Shown: positions 29,334 through 37,842, counted from the first letter of the stretch. The stretch: 64,000 nt of DNA from Siminovitchia fordii DSM 16014 = CIP 108821 (GCF_000374565.1 NZ_KB894689.1:1-64000), one strand, 5' to 3'. Notes: generated by a model not told the origin, from the sequence alone. A program made the numbers and translations.

Positions 29334-29369
29334 AAGCCCAACGTATTTTTAATGAGAGGGCTTTTTTTA
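29334..29369 (+). terminator. Possible terminator after terC-like gene
   Basis: AAGCCC (29334-29339) and GGGCTT (29358-29363) with an 18-base loop, followed by TTTTTTAT. Confidence 0.55.
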
Positions 29370-29420
29370 TTTATTGAGATAATAAATGGGTGTTCTCAAC
29401 TATGAATATTTAAAAAAACA

Positions 29421-29475
29421 TTGACATTCACAAATTATTCTAATAGTATTTTTACTAAACTACCATGTTACATGG
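29421..29475 (+). promoter_or_regulatory. BCCT gene promoter with GntR operator
   Basis: TTGACA (29421-29426), 17-bp spacer, TAGTAT (29444-29449), then the 13-bp palindrome CCATGTTACATGG at 29463-29475, placed just past the expected start site. The same palindrome occurs upstream of the adjacent gntR gene, so repression by that regulator is likely. Confidence 0.75.
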
Positions 29476-29554
29476 CAGAAAAAGAAAGGAAAGGTGAAAG
29501 CGATTGCCAACAGAACCTCTGTAAATCAACTAAATTTAGAAATGGGGGGATAAA

Positions 29555-31153
29555 ATGTTTGAAAGTTGGAGTTCCATAAGGGAAAAAGTAGATTGGAAGG
29601 TATTTATTATCAGTGGTGGTACTCTGGTGTTTTTTGTCCTGATGTCACTTTTTAAAGTGGATCTTGTTAGTAAATACGTGAATATCGGTTTTGACTTGTC
29701 CATACGATTCTTTGGTGCATATTGGCAAATCTTAATGCTTGCGACGTTTGCAGTTGGAGCGTTTATCGCTTTATCGAAAAGTGGACAGGCAACTCTTGGG
29801 CAAAGTAAGCCTGATATGAGTTTTTTCAAATGGGTAGCTATAATTGTGACTGCTGGACTTGGAGCAGGAGGAGTCTTTTGGGCGGCAGCTGAGCCGATGT
29901 ACTATTTTCTTGAAGTACCACCAATGCATACAGGCATAGCAGCAAGCACAGAAGAAGCAATTGGACCGGCGCTTGCGCAGAGTTATATGTCTTGGGGATT
30001 CACCGCGTGGTCTGTATATGGTGCAATCAGCACCCTTGTGATCATGTATGCACACCATAATAAAGGAATGCCGCTTAAGCCCAGAACCTTGTTGTATCCT
30101 ATTTTTGGAGAAAAAATTAAAGACAGCAAGTGGGGTACCTTCGCAGATGTTTTTTGCATCATTGGAGCTGCAGCAGGAACGATAGGACCAATTGGATTTT
30201 TGGGGCTTCAGGTAAGCTACGGTGTAAACGCTATCTTTGGCTGGTCAGATTCTTTCTCTACGCAGGTTATGATCATCATTGGGCTCACAGCGGTTGTTTT
30301 GGTATCCACCATTACCGGTATAGATAAAGGAATCCAATGGCTCAGTAGGTTAAATGTTAATGTGGCTGTTCTTATCGCCATATTCCTTCTTTTCTTTGGG
30401 CCGGGTGAATTTATTATTAACTCGTTTATTTCATCCATGGGAACGTATGCGACTGAATTCATTAACATCAGCACTTACCGTGGGGATCAAGAGTGGCTGG
30501 GTTACTGGATGTTATTCTTCTTTGGATGGTTTATCGGCTTCGGTCCATTGGTTGCACTTCTTGTTGCAAGGATTTCGAGGGGACGTAAAATCAGAGAAGT
30601 CTTTCTAGTAGTGGCAATTATTGCTCCACTGACTACAAATTTCTGGTTTACTGTCTTAGGTGGAACAGGAATATTTTATGAATTACAAGAAAAAGGTACC
30701 ATCAGCGTTGCACTGACAGAAGGCGGTTTGCCTGCTGCAATCATTGCAATAGCTCAAAGTATGCCATTGGGGACAATCATGCCCAGTATATTCTTACTAT
30801 TAACAATTTTATTCGTAGTCACAACCGTTGATTCCATGTCATATTCCATCTCAATGAGCGTGACGGGGATAGGAGATCCTCCTAAGGCGATTCGGGTATT
30901 TTGGTCCATCATTATGGCAGCCATCGCTGTCATTTTAATAAAAATCGGCGGTGGAGGAATTAGTGCTTTGCAATCCTTTGTTGTCATTGCGGCTGTACCA
31001 GTATCGTTGATTATGCTGCCTCTTTTATGGCATGCTCCGAGGATAGCTAAGAAATTGGCGATTGAACAGGGAATTGTTGCAGAGCAAAAGCCCAGATCGA
31101 TAGATAATCAATTATTAGCACCCAATCAGTATTCTAAATCAGAAGCGAAATAA
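29555..31153 (+). CDS. BCCT family transporter (betaine/carnitine/choline type)
   Basis: 532-residue sodium- or proton-coupled permease with 12 predicted membrane helices. Family marks: SWGFTAWSVYGA, TGIDKGIQWLSRLN, and VALLVARISRGRKIREV at the end of helix 8. The usual tryptophan-rich box before that motif (WxxFYWAWW type) is replaced by LGYWMLFFFGWFIGFGP, so substrate specificity may differ from glycine betaine. Substrates of the family carry quaternary or similar ammonium groups. It shares an operator motif with the GntR-led catabolic cluster that follows and is the likely uptake step for its substrate. Confidence 0.85.
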   Translation: MFESWSSIREKVDWKVFIISGGTLVFFVLMSLFKVDLVSKYVNIGFDLSIRFFGAYWQILMLATFAVGAFIALSKSGQATLGQSKPDMSFFKWVAIIVTAGLGAGGVFWAAAEPMYYFLEVPPMHTGIAASTEEAIGPALAQSYMSWGFTAWSVYGAISTLVIMYAHHNKGMPLKPRTLLYPIFGEKIKDSKWGTFADVFCIIGAAAGTIGPIGFLGLQVSYGVNAIFGWSDSFSTQVMIIIGLTAVVLVSTITGIDKGIQWLSRLNVNVAVLIAIFLLFFGPGEFIINSFISSMGTYATEFINISTYRGDQEWLGYWMLFFFGWFIGFGPLVALLVARISRGRKIREVFLVVAIIAPLTTNFWFTVLGGTGIFYELQEKGTISVALTEGGLPAAIIAIAQSMPLGTIMPSIFLLLTILFVVTTVDSMSYSISMSVTGIGDPPKAIRVFWSIIMAAIAVILIKIGGGGISALQSFVVIAAVPVSLIMLPLLWHAPRIAKKLAIEQGIVAEQKPRSIDNQLLAPNQYSKSEAK

Positions 31154-31175
31154 TTCCCAAAATTTTAATTCCTGC

Positions 31176-31261
31176 TTGACTTTCAAAAATGATTCCTTTA
31201 ACATTTGAGGTAACTTGTATGGTACATGGTAGAGACATCATAATTCTGCCATGGTACATGG
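31176..31261 (+). promoter_or_regulatory. gntR promoter with two palindromic operators
   Basis: TTGACT (31176-31181), 17-bp spacer, TAACAT (31199-31204). Operator copies: GTATGGTACATGG (31217-31229) and the perfect CCATGGTACATGG (31249-31261). A half-like GGTACATG also overlaps the start codon of gntR (31277-31284). The arrangement suggests autorepression. Confidence 0.75.
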
Positions 31262-31281
31262 AAGAAGAGAGGAATGGGTAC

Positions 31282-31950
31282 ATGATTTCGACTATCAGCA
31301 TTACTGCTCAAGTAACCAATGCTATCAGGGATGCCATCGTTACTGGTGAATATGAGCCTGGAAAAAAGCTATCTGAATCTGCTTTATCACAATATTACAA
31401 AGTAAGCCGGACGCCAATTCGGGAGGCATTCAAACAACTCGAAAGGGAAGGATTGGTAGAAATCATTCCGCGAGTGGGGACTTGTGTGACAAAGCCTACT
31501 GAAAAAGAATTGATTGAATTATTTAGAGTCAAAGAAGTATTGGAAGGGCTTGCGGCCGGACTCTTAGCGGAAGTTGGCGATGCCGAGACAATTAAAGAAT
31601 TGGCAGAATCAGTTGACATGATGAGGGAAGCTGTTAGCACAAATAATCACAAACTTTATGTAGAGGCGAATAATATTTTCCATAGAGTGATCTTGGATGG
31701 TTCTGACAACTCTAAGCTAGTTTACTTACTAAACATCTTGTTAAATCAAATTCCTTATAACCGATATGTGTTTTTAAGCATTGAAGTTCCTAATCGCTTA
31801 GAGAAGTCCTTAGAGGAACATGAAAAGATTCTAAAAGCAATACAAGCTGGGGATAAAGAATTAGCTGAAAAAAGAATGCGTGAGCATGTAAGTGCGAGCG
31901 GTCAGCAGCTGCAAAAAGGAATAGCGCAAAAACTTTTAAAAAACAAATAG
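31282..31950 (+). CDS. GntR family transcriptional regulator (FCD type)
   Basis: 222 residues from ATG 31282 (GAGAGGAA at 31267-31274); the longer frame from 31189 runs through the promoter and operators and is rejected. N-terminal winged helix with GKKLSESALSQYYKVSRTPIREAFKQLEREGLVEII, C-terminal FCD ligand-binding domain with FRVKEVLEGLAAGLLAE and metal-site-like His residues (FHRVIL, EEHEKIL, MREHV). Heads the catabolic operon and probably represses it and the BCCT gene until the substrate or an intermediate binds. Confidence 0.88.
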   Translation: MISTISITAQVTNAIRDAIVTGEYEPGKKLSESALSQYYKVSRTPIREAFKQLEREGLVEIIPRVGTCVTKPTEKELIELFRVKEVLEGLAAGLLAEVGDAETIKELAESVDMMREAVSTNNHKLYVEANNIFHRVILDGSDNSKLVYLLNILLNQIPYNRYVFLSIEVPNRLEKSLEEHEKILKAIQAGDKELAEKRMREHVSASGQQLQKGIAQKLLKNK

Positions 31951-31968
31951 AGATAGGGGAAATGTGAT

Positions 31969-33132
31969 ATGAAATTTGGAATATTTGCTAACCTCTCTGG
32001 TCAGGGGAGGCATGAGGAATATCACAAGGTTTTAGATGAAGCGCGCGAGCAGGCGATTTATTGCGATGAAAATGGATATGACTCCATATGGTATACAGAA
32101 CATCATTTTGGACATGAAGGCAATGAATTAATTTCAAATCCTTTAATGATCGGTGCTGATATTGCCGCACATACAAAACGAATCAGAATCGGACAGGCCG
32201 CAAATGTCATTACATTTTGGCATCCTCTCCGTTTGGCGGAAGATATTGCGATGCTGGATCAACTTAGCAAGGGGCGCGTGGAAGTAGGACTAGCTCGAGG
32301 TCTTTACGGCCGGGAAGCAGCGAATTTAAATGCAAAAGCAGATCCTAAAAACCAAGCGCAAAACCGAGCGTTGTTTGACGAGACACTTGAAATTCTGAAG
32401 AAAGCTTGGTCAAACCGATTCTTTTCACATAAAGGTGAATTTTATGAGTTTCCACCGGAAGGACTTAAGTGGAATCATCCAATGAGCCCTTCTTCTCCAG
32501 AATTTATGGATATGGAGAAAAATGAAATCAATAAAATTTCTATTATGCCTGGGCCATATCAAAAACCATTTCCGCCTTTATGGCAAACAATTGACTCACC
32601 TCGCTCTATAGAACTTGCCGCACAGAACAATATTAAGGGAATCTTCTGGATGCCGACTGTAAAAGAGTTGAAAGGTCGCTTTAAGCTCTATCAAGAAAAG
32701 GCATCTGAGGCTCGTGGCTATGAGGTTCCGATGGGAGAAGGCATTGCGCTTGTCCGAGACGTTTATGTTGCTGAAACTATGGAACAGGCTCGAGAGGATG
32801 CGGCTGAGGCAGTGCTCAATAACTATCGCTGGATCTGCCATTGGAGAGGTCTTGGGAACTTAATGGATCCAGGGGAAGAAGTGAAGCCGGGCCAAGAGCT
32901 TTCTTATGATTTTTTACATCCACGTAACCTGCTCTTTGGAACACCGGAATATGTAACTGAAAAAATTAAGGAGCTAAAAGAAGAACTAAATCTTCAATAC
33001 TTATTGCTCTGGGTAAATCATAATGGTTTACCTCATGAAAAGATGATGAAGAGCTTAAAATTATTCACAGAAGAAGTAATGCCGAATTTTTCAGAGACAA
33101 CAGGAGGTAAAGTTCATGTTAGAAATTCGTAA
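31969..33132 (+). CDS. LLM class flavin-dependent monooxygenase
   Basis: 387-residue bacterial luciferase-like oxygenase component (TIM barrel, uses FMNH2 from a separate reductase). Motifs: FANLSGQGRHEEY, WYTEHHFG, NVITFWHPLRLAEDIAMLDQLSKGR and GLARG. Known enzymes of this class cleave C-S or C-N bonds or oxidise N-heterocycles, including the trigonelline monooxygenase oxygenase subunit TgnB as I recall it. The flavin reductase at 37272 in the same operon could be its partner. It overlaps the next gene by 17 bases. Confidence 0.88.
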   Translation: MKFGIFANLSGQGRHEEYHKVLDEAREQAIYCDENGYDSIWYTEHHFGHEGNELISNPLMIGADIAAHTKRIRIGQAANVITFWHPLRLAEDIAMLDQLSKGRVEVGLARGLYGREAANLNAKADPKNQAQNRALFDETLEILKKAWSNRFFSHKGEFYEFPPEGLKWNHPMSPSSPEFMDMEKNEINKISIMPGPYQKPFPPLWQTIDSPRSIELAAQNNIKGIFWMPTVKELKGRFKLYQEKASEARGYEVPMGEGIALVRDVYVAETMEQAREDAAEAVLNNYRWICHWRGLGNLMDPGEEVKPGQELSYDFLHPRNLLFGTPEYVTEKIKELKEELNLQYLLLWVNHNGLPHEKMMKSLKLFTEEVMPNFSETTGGKVHVRNS

Positions 33133-33694
33133 AGTTTACACAGCAATAGAGGAGACGAGAATTGAAGGCGGGAAAGAATTAGATAATCCCATAAGAATGA
33201 TCACCACAATGCTTGTGATGAAAAATCCTTGGGCAGGGCAAGGATTTGTAGAGGATTTGATGCCTAAAATTAATGAATACGCTCCCGAAATCGGTGAAGT
33301 ATTGGTAAATGAACTCTTTAAACATATTGAATCTGCAGATGATGTGGAGGCATTCGGAAAAGCGGCAGTCGTAGGTGTAGATGGAGAAGTTGAACATGCT
33401 TCAGCTTTTATACATACATTGAAATTTGGAAACAAATTCCGAGATGCCGTTAAAGGGAAAAGCATACTGAGCTTTACCAATAAAAGAGGTGGATCAGGTT
33501 CGCCTGTAACCATCCCAATGGTCCATAAAAATGATGAATCACAGCGCTCTCATTACATTACTTTTGAAGCTTCAATTCCTGATGCGCCGAGAGCGGATGA
33601 GATTGTAGTAGCAATTGGAGCTTCAACTGGAGGCAGACCGCATCCAAGGACTGGTAACCGCCATTCAGATATGGTTGAAATGGGGCTCGTTTAA
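33116..33694 (+). CDS. Amino acid synthesis family protein (PF06684, DUF1185)
   Basis: 192-residue protein of a family with solved structures but no settled biochemical role; the family name 'amino acid synthesis' is historical. Visible blocks: MLVMKNPWAGQGFVEDL, GKAAVVGVDGEVEHASAFIHTLKFGN, and C-terminal GASTGGRPHPRTGNR. AGGAGG at about 33102-33107 precedes ATG 33116. It overlaps both neighbours, so it is translationally coupled with the monooxygenase and hydrolase and probably acts in the same pathway. Confidence 0.8.
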   Translation: MLEIRKVYTAIEETRIEGGKELDNPIRMITTMLVMKNPWAGQGFVEDLMPKINEYAPEIGEVLVNELFKHIESADDVEAFGKAAVVGVDGEVEHASAFIHTLKFGNKFRDAVKGKSILSFTNKRGGSGSPVTIPMVHKNDESQRSHYITFEASIPDAPRADEIVVAIGASTGGRPHPRTGNRHSDMVEMGLV

Positions 33695-34494
33695 TGCCAG
33701 AAGCTAAGTATGGTCATAGACATATTTTTTATGAGGAAAAGGGAGAAGGAGAGCCTATAGTCTTCATTCATGGAGTAGGTTTGGATCATACAATGTGGCA
33801 TGGACAACTTGATGAACTGGCTAAATATTATAGAGTAATTGTCTACGATATGATAGGGCATGGGAGGTCTGAACAACTCCCAGGCCCCTATTCCCTTTCC
33901 CAATTTGTTGAGCAGTTATCAATCCTGCTAGACTACTTAAATATTAAAGAATGCCATCTTGTCGGATTTTCAATGGGTGGAATGGTGGCCCAGTCTTTTG
34001 CAATAAAAAACAAAACAAAATTGAAAACACTTACGATTATGAGTGCGGTGGCCAACAGAACAGACGAACAAAGAAGTGCCATCTTAAAAAGAGTTAATGA
34101 AGTAAAAATCAATGGAGCGGCCAGTACTATAGAACCTGCAATCCAGCGTTGGTTCAATCATGGGTTTCTCGGAGCAAATGAAGAAGCTGTCAATGAGATC
34201 AGAACAAGGCTTCAGAAAAATAATTCAGCTTCTTATTTAGCGGCCTACACTTTATTTGCGACTGCGGATAAAGAATTATGGCCGCAGTTGGATCAGATCG
34301 ATGTTCCCACTTTAATTGTAACCGGTGAATATGATGTAGGATCTACTCCGGATATGTCCCGACAGATGCATGAAAAAATCAAAGGCTCAGAGCTTCGAAT
34401 TGTTCCAGATATGAGGCATATGCTTCCAATGGAGGGAGCAGAAATAATAAATGAAATGATACTCTCGTTTATAAAGAAAAGTTCTTCTAGTTAA
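33694..34494 (+). CDS. Alpha/beta hydrolase
   Basis: 266-residue serine hydrolase. Oxyanion region FIHGVGLDHTMW (24-35), nucleophile elbow GFSMGG with Ser93, acid Asp in TGEYDVGS, and a late His in MRHMLPME. ATG shares the last base of the previous stop (TAATG). TgnD of the trigonelline pathway and the acetamidomethylene-succinate hydrolases belong to this fold; a C-N or enamide hydrolysis step would fit between ALDH and central metabolism. The exact substrate is inference. Confidence 0.87.
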   Translation: MPEAKYGHRHIFYEEKGEGEPIVFIHGVGLDHTMWHGQLDELAKYYRVIVYDMIGHGRSEQLPGPYSLSQFVEQLSILLDYLNIKECHLVGFSMGGMVAQSFAIKNKTKLKTLTIMSAVANRTDEQRSAILKRVNEVKINGAASTIEPAIQRWFNHGFLGANEEAVNEIRTRLQKNNSASYLAAYTLFATADKELWPQLDQIDVPTLIVTGEYDVGSTPDMSRQMHEKIKGSELRIVPDMRHMLPMEGAEIINEMILSFIKKSSSS

Positions 34495-34512
34495 AGAAGG
34501 GAGTAAACGGTT

Positions 34513-35997
34513 ATGACAGAGCTTAAAAAATATAACATGTATATAAATGGCGAGTGGACTCCTTCCTCTGATGGAAAGTATTTTAAAAGCTATAATCCGG
34601 CAACCGGGGAAGCATGGTGTGAGGTTGCAGAGGCAACTGCTGAAGACGTGGATAGGGCGGTAAAGGCAGCACAGGATGCTTTCGAAAATTCAGAATGGAC
34701 CAACATGACATATACACAAAGGGGCCGCCTTGTATCAAAACTGGGAGATCTTATTGCCGATAATGTCGAAGAACTGGCAACATTTGAAACAACTGATAAC
34801 GGTAAGCTTATTCGGGAGATGCGGGGTCAATTAAGCTATCTGCCGGAGTTCTATTACTATTTCGGCGGTTTGGCAGACAAAATTCAAGGTAGTACACTGC
34901 CCATTGATAAACGGGATATGTTCGCTTTTACAACACGGGAGCCATTAGGAGTTGTAGCTGCCATAACTCCCTGGAATTCACCACTCTATTTGACAACTTT
35001 AAAATTGGCACCTGCCCTCGTAGCAGGAAATACAATTGTTATTAAACCTTCTGAAGTAACCTCTGCTTCTCTTTTGGAACTGGTTCGGCTGGTGGAAGAA
35101 GCTGGTTTTCCGCCGGGAGTTGTCAATGTTGTCACGGGATTCGGCAAACCAGCCGGGGAAGCACTGACGACACATCCGTTAGTAAGGAAAATTGCCTTTA
35201 CAGGCGGGGAAGAATCAGCCCGTCATGTCGTGCGCAATTCGGCAGAAAACTTCGCACAACTTTCCCTTGAACTTGGTGGAAAGTCACCAAATATCGTTTT
35301 TGAAGACGCTGATCCGGATAACGCGGCTATGGGGATTATCGCAGGTATTTTTGGTGCTTCGGGTCAGAGTTGTGTTGCAGGCTCACGGGCATTTTTGCAC
35401 ACTAATATATATGACAGAGTGATTGAGCGATTAATAGATCGGGTGCAAAGCATAAAAATCGGTGATCCTCTTCAGGATGAAACCGAGATGGGTCCTCTTG
35501 CAACAGAAGCGCAGCTAAAACGTGTTGAGAAATATGTGGAACTTGGAAAGCAAGAAGGTGGACATCTCATATATGGCGGAAAAAAACCTGCGCGACTTGA
35601 AAAAGGATGGTATTTTGAGCCAACAATTTTTGAGCATACCGATAATCAATCTAAAATTACAAGGGAAGAAATCTTCGGGCCCGTCCTAAGTGTAATCCCT
35701 TTCAGAGATGAAGCGGAGGCAATTCAACTCGCAAACAGTACGGATTATGGGCTGGCGGCAGGAATTTGGGCAAGAGACATCGGTAAGGCACATCGGGTTG
35801 CGAAGGCAGTCCGTGCTGGCATTGTTTGGGTTAATACATATAGAAGCATATCACCTATCGCACCCATTGGAGGTTCAGGTCTCAGCGGTTATGGCCGGGA
35901 AGGCGGTTATGAAGCAATATATGATTATACACAAAGTAAAGTCGTTTGGGTGAACACATCCTCAGAGCCAATTCCGGATCCGTTTATTATGAGATAA
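34513..35997 (+). CDS. Aldehyde dehydrogenase family protein
   Basis: 494-residue NAD(P)-dependent dehydrogenase. ITPWNSP (151-157), cofactor loop FTGGEESA (229-236), catalytic Glu254 in LELGGKSPN and Cys287 in GQSCVAGSR. RBS AAGAAGGGAG ahead of ATG 34513. In the pathway model it would oxidise a ring-opened semialdehyde, like TgnC. It lies 18 bases after the hydrolase. Confidence 0.92.
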   Translation: MTELKKYNMYINGEWTPSSDGKYFKSYNPATGEAWCEVAEATAEDVDRAVKAAQDAFENSEWTNMTYTQRGRLVSKLGDLIADNVEELATFETTDNGKLIREMRGQLSYLPEFYYYFGGLADKIQGSTLPIDKRDMFAFTTREPLGVVAAITPWNSPLYLTTLKLAPALVAGNTIVIKPSEVTSASLLELVRLVEEAGFPPGVVNVVTGFGKPAGEALTTHPLVRKIAFTGGEESARHVVRNSAENFAQLSLELGGKSPNIVFEDADPDNAAMGIIAGIFGASGQSCVAGSRAFLHTNIYDRVIERLIDRVQSIKIGDPLQDETEMGPLATEAQLKRVEKYVELGKQEGGHLIYGGKKPARLEKGWYFEPTIFEHTDNQSKITREEIFGPVLSVIPFRDEAEAIQLANSTDYGLAAGIWARDIGKAHRVAKAVRAGIVWVNTYRSISPIAPIGGSGLSGYGREGGYEAIYDYTQSKVVWVNTSSEPIPDPFIMR

Positions 35998-36026
35998 TCC
36001 AAGATTACGAATGTGGAGGGATATCA

Positions 36027-36593
36027 GTGAGACTATTGGGTATCTCAGGAACGATCACGGGATCAAAAACTGGGATTGTAATTAGAAAAATCCTGAAAGA
36101 AATAAAGCAAAATCATCCTGATATTATGACCGAACTATTGGATTTGAAAGACTATCAAATTCAATTTTGTGACGGCCGGGATCCTTCAACATATGAGGAG
36201 GAAACAAAAAGAGTAATAGAGATCGTCGCATCCGCAGATTTTTATCTGGTTGGAACACCAATATTTCAAGGGTCAATTACAGGGGCATTAAAAAATTTAT
36301 TCGATTTGATTCCGCCACCTGTTTTTCGGAACAAAGTAATGGGTTTTATCGCAACAGGCGGTACGTATCAACATTATTTGGTTATTGAAAATCAATTAAA
36401 GCCCATTGCCGGTTATTTCCGCTCTTATGTGGCTCCAGGCTTCGTTTATGCACACAATGATCACTTTGACAGCAATAATCAAATTGTAGATCTCGATCTA
36501 TTAGAGCGGATGTCGAATTTGGGGGAAGAAATGGTGAGGATGAGCCGTGCTCTTACACATCAAATGCTGGAAACATCTAACTTCTATGGTTAA
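36027..36593 (+). CDS. NADPH-dependent FMN reductase family protein
   Basis: 188-residue flavodoxin-fold protein. Start GTG 36027 with TGGAGGG at 36013-36019; the longer frame from 35946 overlaps ALDH. FMN loop GISGTITGSKTG (residues 5-16) and TPIFQGSITGALKNLFDL. It could supply reduced FMN to the LLM monooxygenase, giving the cluster two potential reductases of unrelated folds. Confidence 0.85.
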   Translation: MRLLGISGTITGSKTGIVIRKILKEIKQNHPDIMTELLDLKDYQIQFCDGRDPSTYEEETKRVIEIVASADFYLVGTPIFQGSITGALKNLFDLIPPPVFRNKVMGFIATGGTYQHYLVIENQLKPIAGYFRSYVAPGFVYAHNDHFDSNNQIVDLDLLERMSNLGEEMVRMSRALTHQMLETSNFYG

Positions 36594-36645
36594 GAATCTA
36601 TTCCTGATGCCACAGGCAGCTATTTGAAAGTCAGGAGGTAATCTA

Positions 36646-36924
36646 ATGAATATAGAAGAAGCGATTCATTATTCAGATCTATATTTTGTCAATTACTGTT
36701 TTGAGAAATATGGCATTAATCGCGGAGTATATAATACCATTGATCGTTGGTTCTATGAACAAGGCATGGATAACATCCTTGAACGCCGGAAAAATATTAT
36801 TTTATTCCTAGAATATATTCAAAAAGACAGATATGAAAATAAGCCGCGAATTAAATTCGGAAACGGCGGTTTGAAAATTAAATTAAATAACTATTTATAT
36901 CCAAAAGATGAAATGGCCATTTAA
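36646..36924 (+). CDS. Conserved-context hypothetical protein, 92 aa
   Basis: Not recognised. ATG 36646 has an excellent TCAGGAGGTAATCT box, so it is almost certainly translated. The chain is rich in aromatic residues and Asn (DLYFVNYCFEKYGINRG, WFYEQGMDNILERRKN) with a basic C-terminal half (KPRIKFGNGGLKIKLNN). No signal peptide or membrane helix. Its place between the FMN reductase and YciI genes suggests an accessory role in the same pathway. Confidence 0.65.
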   Translation: MNIEEAIHYSDLYFVNYCFEKYGINRGVYNTIDRWFYEQGMDNILERRKNIILFLEYIQKDRYENKPRIKFGNGGLKIKLNNYLYPKDEMAI

Positions 36925-36945
36925 CTATTATGTGTGGGAGGCGTA

Positions 36946-37221
36946 ATGATGGGGTATTATGCCGCAATGCTTTATATGTTGGATCCTGAAAAGAATAAGG
37001 TAGTCCTCCCTCGACATATTGAATACCTGGACAGGCTTGATAAAGAAGGAAAGGTATTCGCGAGGGGGCCCTTTGCAGATGGGTCAGGCGGCTTAGTAAT
37101 ATATTTAGCTGAATCATTGGAAGAAGCTGCTGCTCTTGCAGAAAATGATCCGCATGTTGTGGAGAAAGTTCGTCGCTTGGAATTAAAAAAATGGAATGTA
37201 CTAGAACAGACTGGTCGGTAA
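36946..37221 (+). CDS. YciI family protein
   Basis: 91-residue ferredoxin-like protein of the YciI/YCII family. Opens MMGYYAAMLYMLDPEKN and shows the conserved RGPFADGSGGLVIY and ENDPHV blocks. GGGAGG at 36936-36941 serves ATG 36946. Family members occur beside oxygenase and dehydrogenase genes and some have dehydrochlorinase-like or hydrolase roles. Here it is part of the catabolic operon; activity is unknown. Confidence 0.8.
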   Translation: MMGYYAAMLYMLDPEKNKVVLPRHIEYLDRLDKEGKVFARGPFADGSGGLVIYLAESLEEAAALAENDPHVVEKVRRLELKKWNVLEQTGR

Positions 37222-37271
37222 TTCGGGGACAGTCTTTATACATACATGGTAAAGCGAAGAGGAGAGAGGAA

Positions 37272-37781
37272 ATGACTGTAACAAAAGAAGCTAAACAACA
37301 ATTGTTCAAAGAAGCACTCGGCAACTATCCTACAGGAGTAACAATCGTGACTACTACGAATGACGAGGGAGTGCCGTTCGGTCTGACGGTAAACTCGTTT
37401 GCATCGGTATCTCTGGATCCGCTGCTTGTCCTCTGGTCAATTGATCACCGCTCATCATCCCTTGAGGCATTCACTAAAGGGAATAAATTTGCCGTTCATA
37501 TTTTGGCTGCGGATCAGGTTGAGACATGCAAAGCTTTCGCTTCATCAAAGGGCGGAAAGTTCAGTCAATGTGAATGGAATACATCCGAATACGGCCTTCC
37601 GATTATTGAAGGGGCTTTTTCTGTTCTGCAATGTGAAGTCCATCAAACCATTGAAGCCGGAGACCATACTATTTTGATTGGAAAAGTCGTTGATATTAAT
37701 GTTGAGAAGCGGGATCCAATGTTATATCATAGAAGAAAATTTGGGTCTATTCCGGCTGAGTTTTATATAGATCACAACTAA
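37272..37781 (+). CDS. Flavin reductase family protein (HpaC-like)
   Basis: 169-residue non-flavoprotein flavin:NAD(P)H reductase. ATG 37272 with AGAGAGGAA upstream. Typical blocks: NYPTGVTIVTTTNDEGVPFG, TVNSFASVSLDPLLVLWSI, and GDHTILIGKVVDI. This class delivers FMNH2 to two-component monooxygenases; TgnA of the trigonelline pathway belongs to it. It is the last gene of the operon and the likely partner of the LLM enzyme at 31969. Confidence 0.9.
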   Translation: MTVTKEAKQQLFKEALGNYPTGVTIVTTTNDEGVPFGLTVNSFASVSLDPLLVLWSIDHRSSSLEAFTKGNKFAVHILAADQVETCKAFASSKGGKFSQCEWNTSEYGLPIIEGAFSVLQCEVHQTIEAGDHTILIGKVVDINVEKRDPMLYHRRKFGSIPAEFYIDHN

Positions 37782-37797
37782 TATATGAAAAGTGATA

Positions 37798-37842
37798 AGC
37801 TCCCAGGTAATGGATAAGTTCCAGTTACCAGGGGCTTTTTTA
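37798..37842 (+). terminator. Terminator of the GntR catabolic operon
   Basis: AGCTCCCAGGTAA (37798-37810) pairs with TTACCAGGGGCT (37825-37836) with minor mismatches, followed by TTTTT. Confidence 0.75.
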
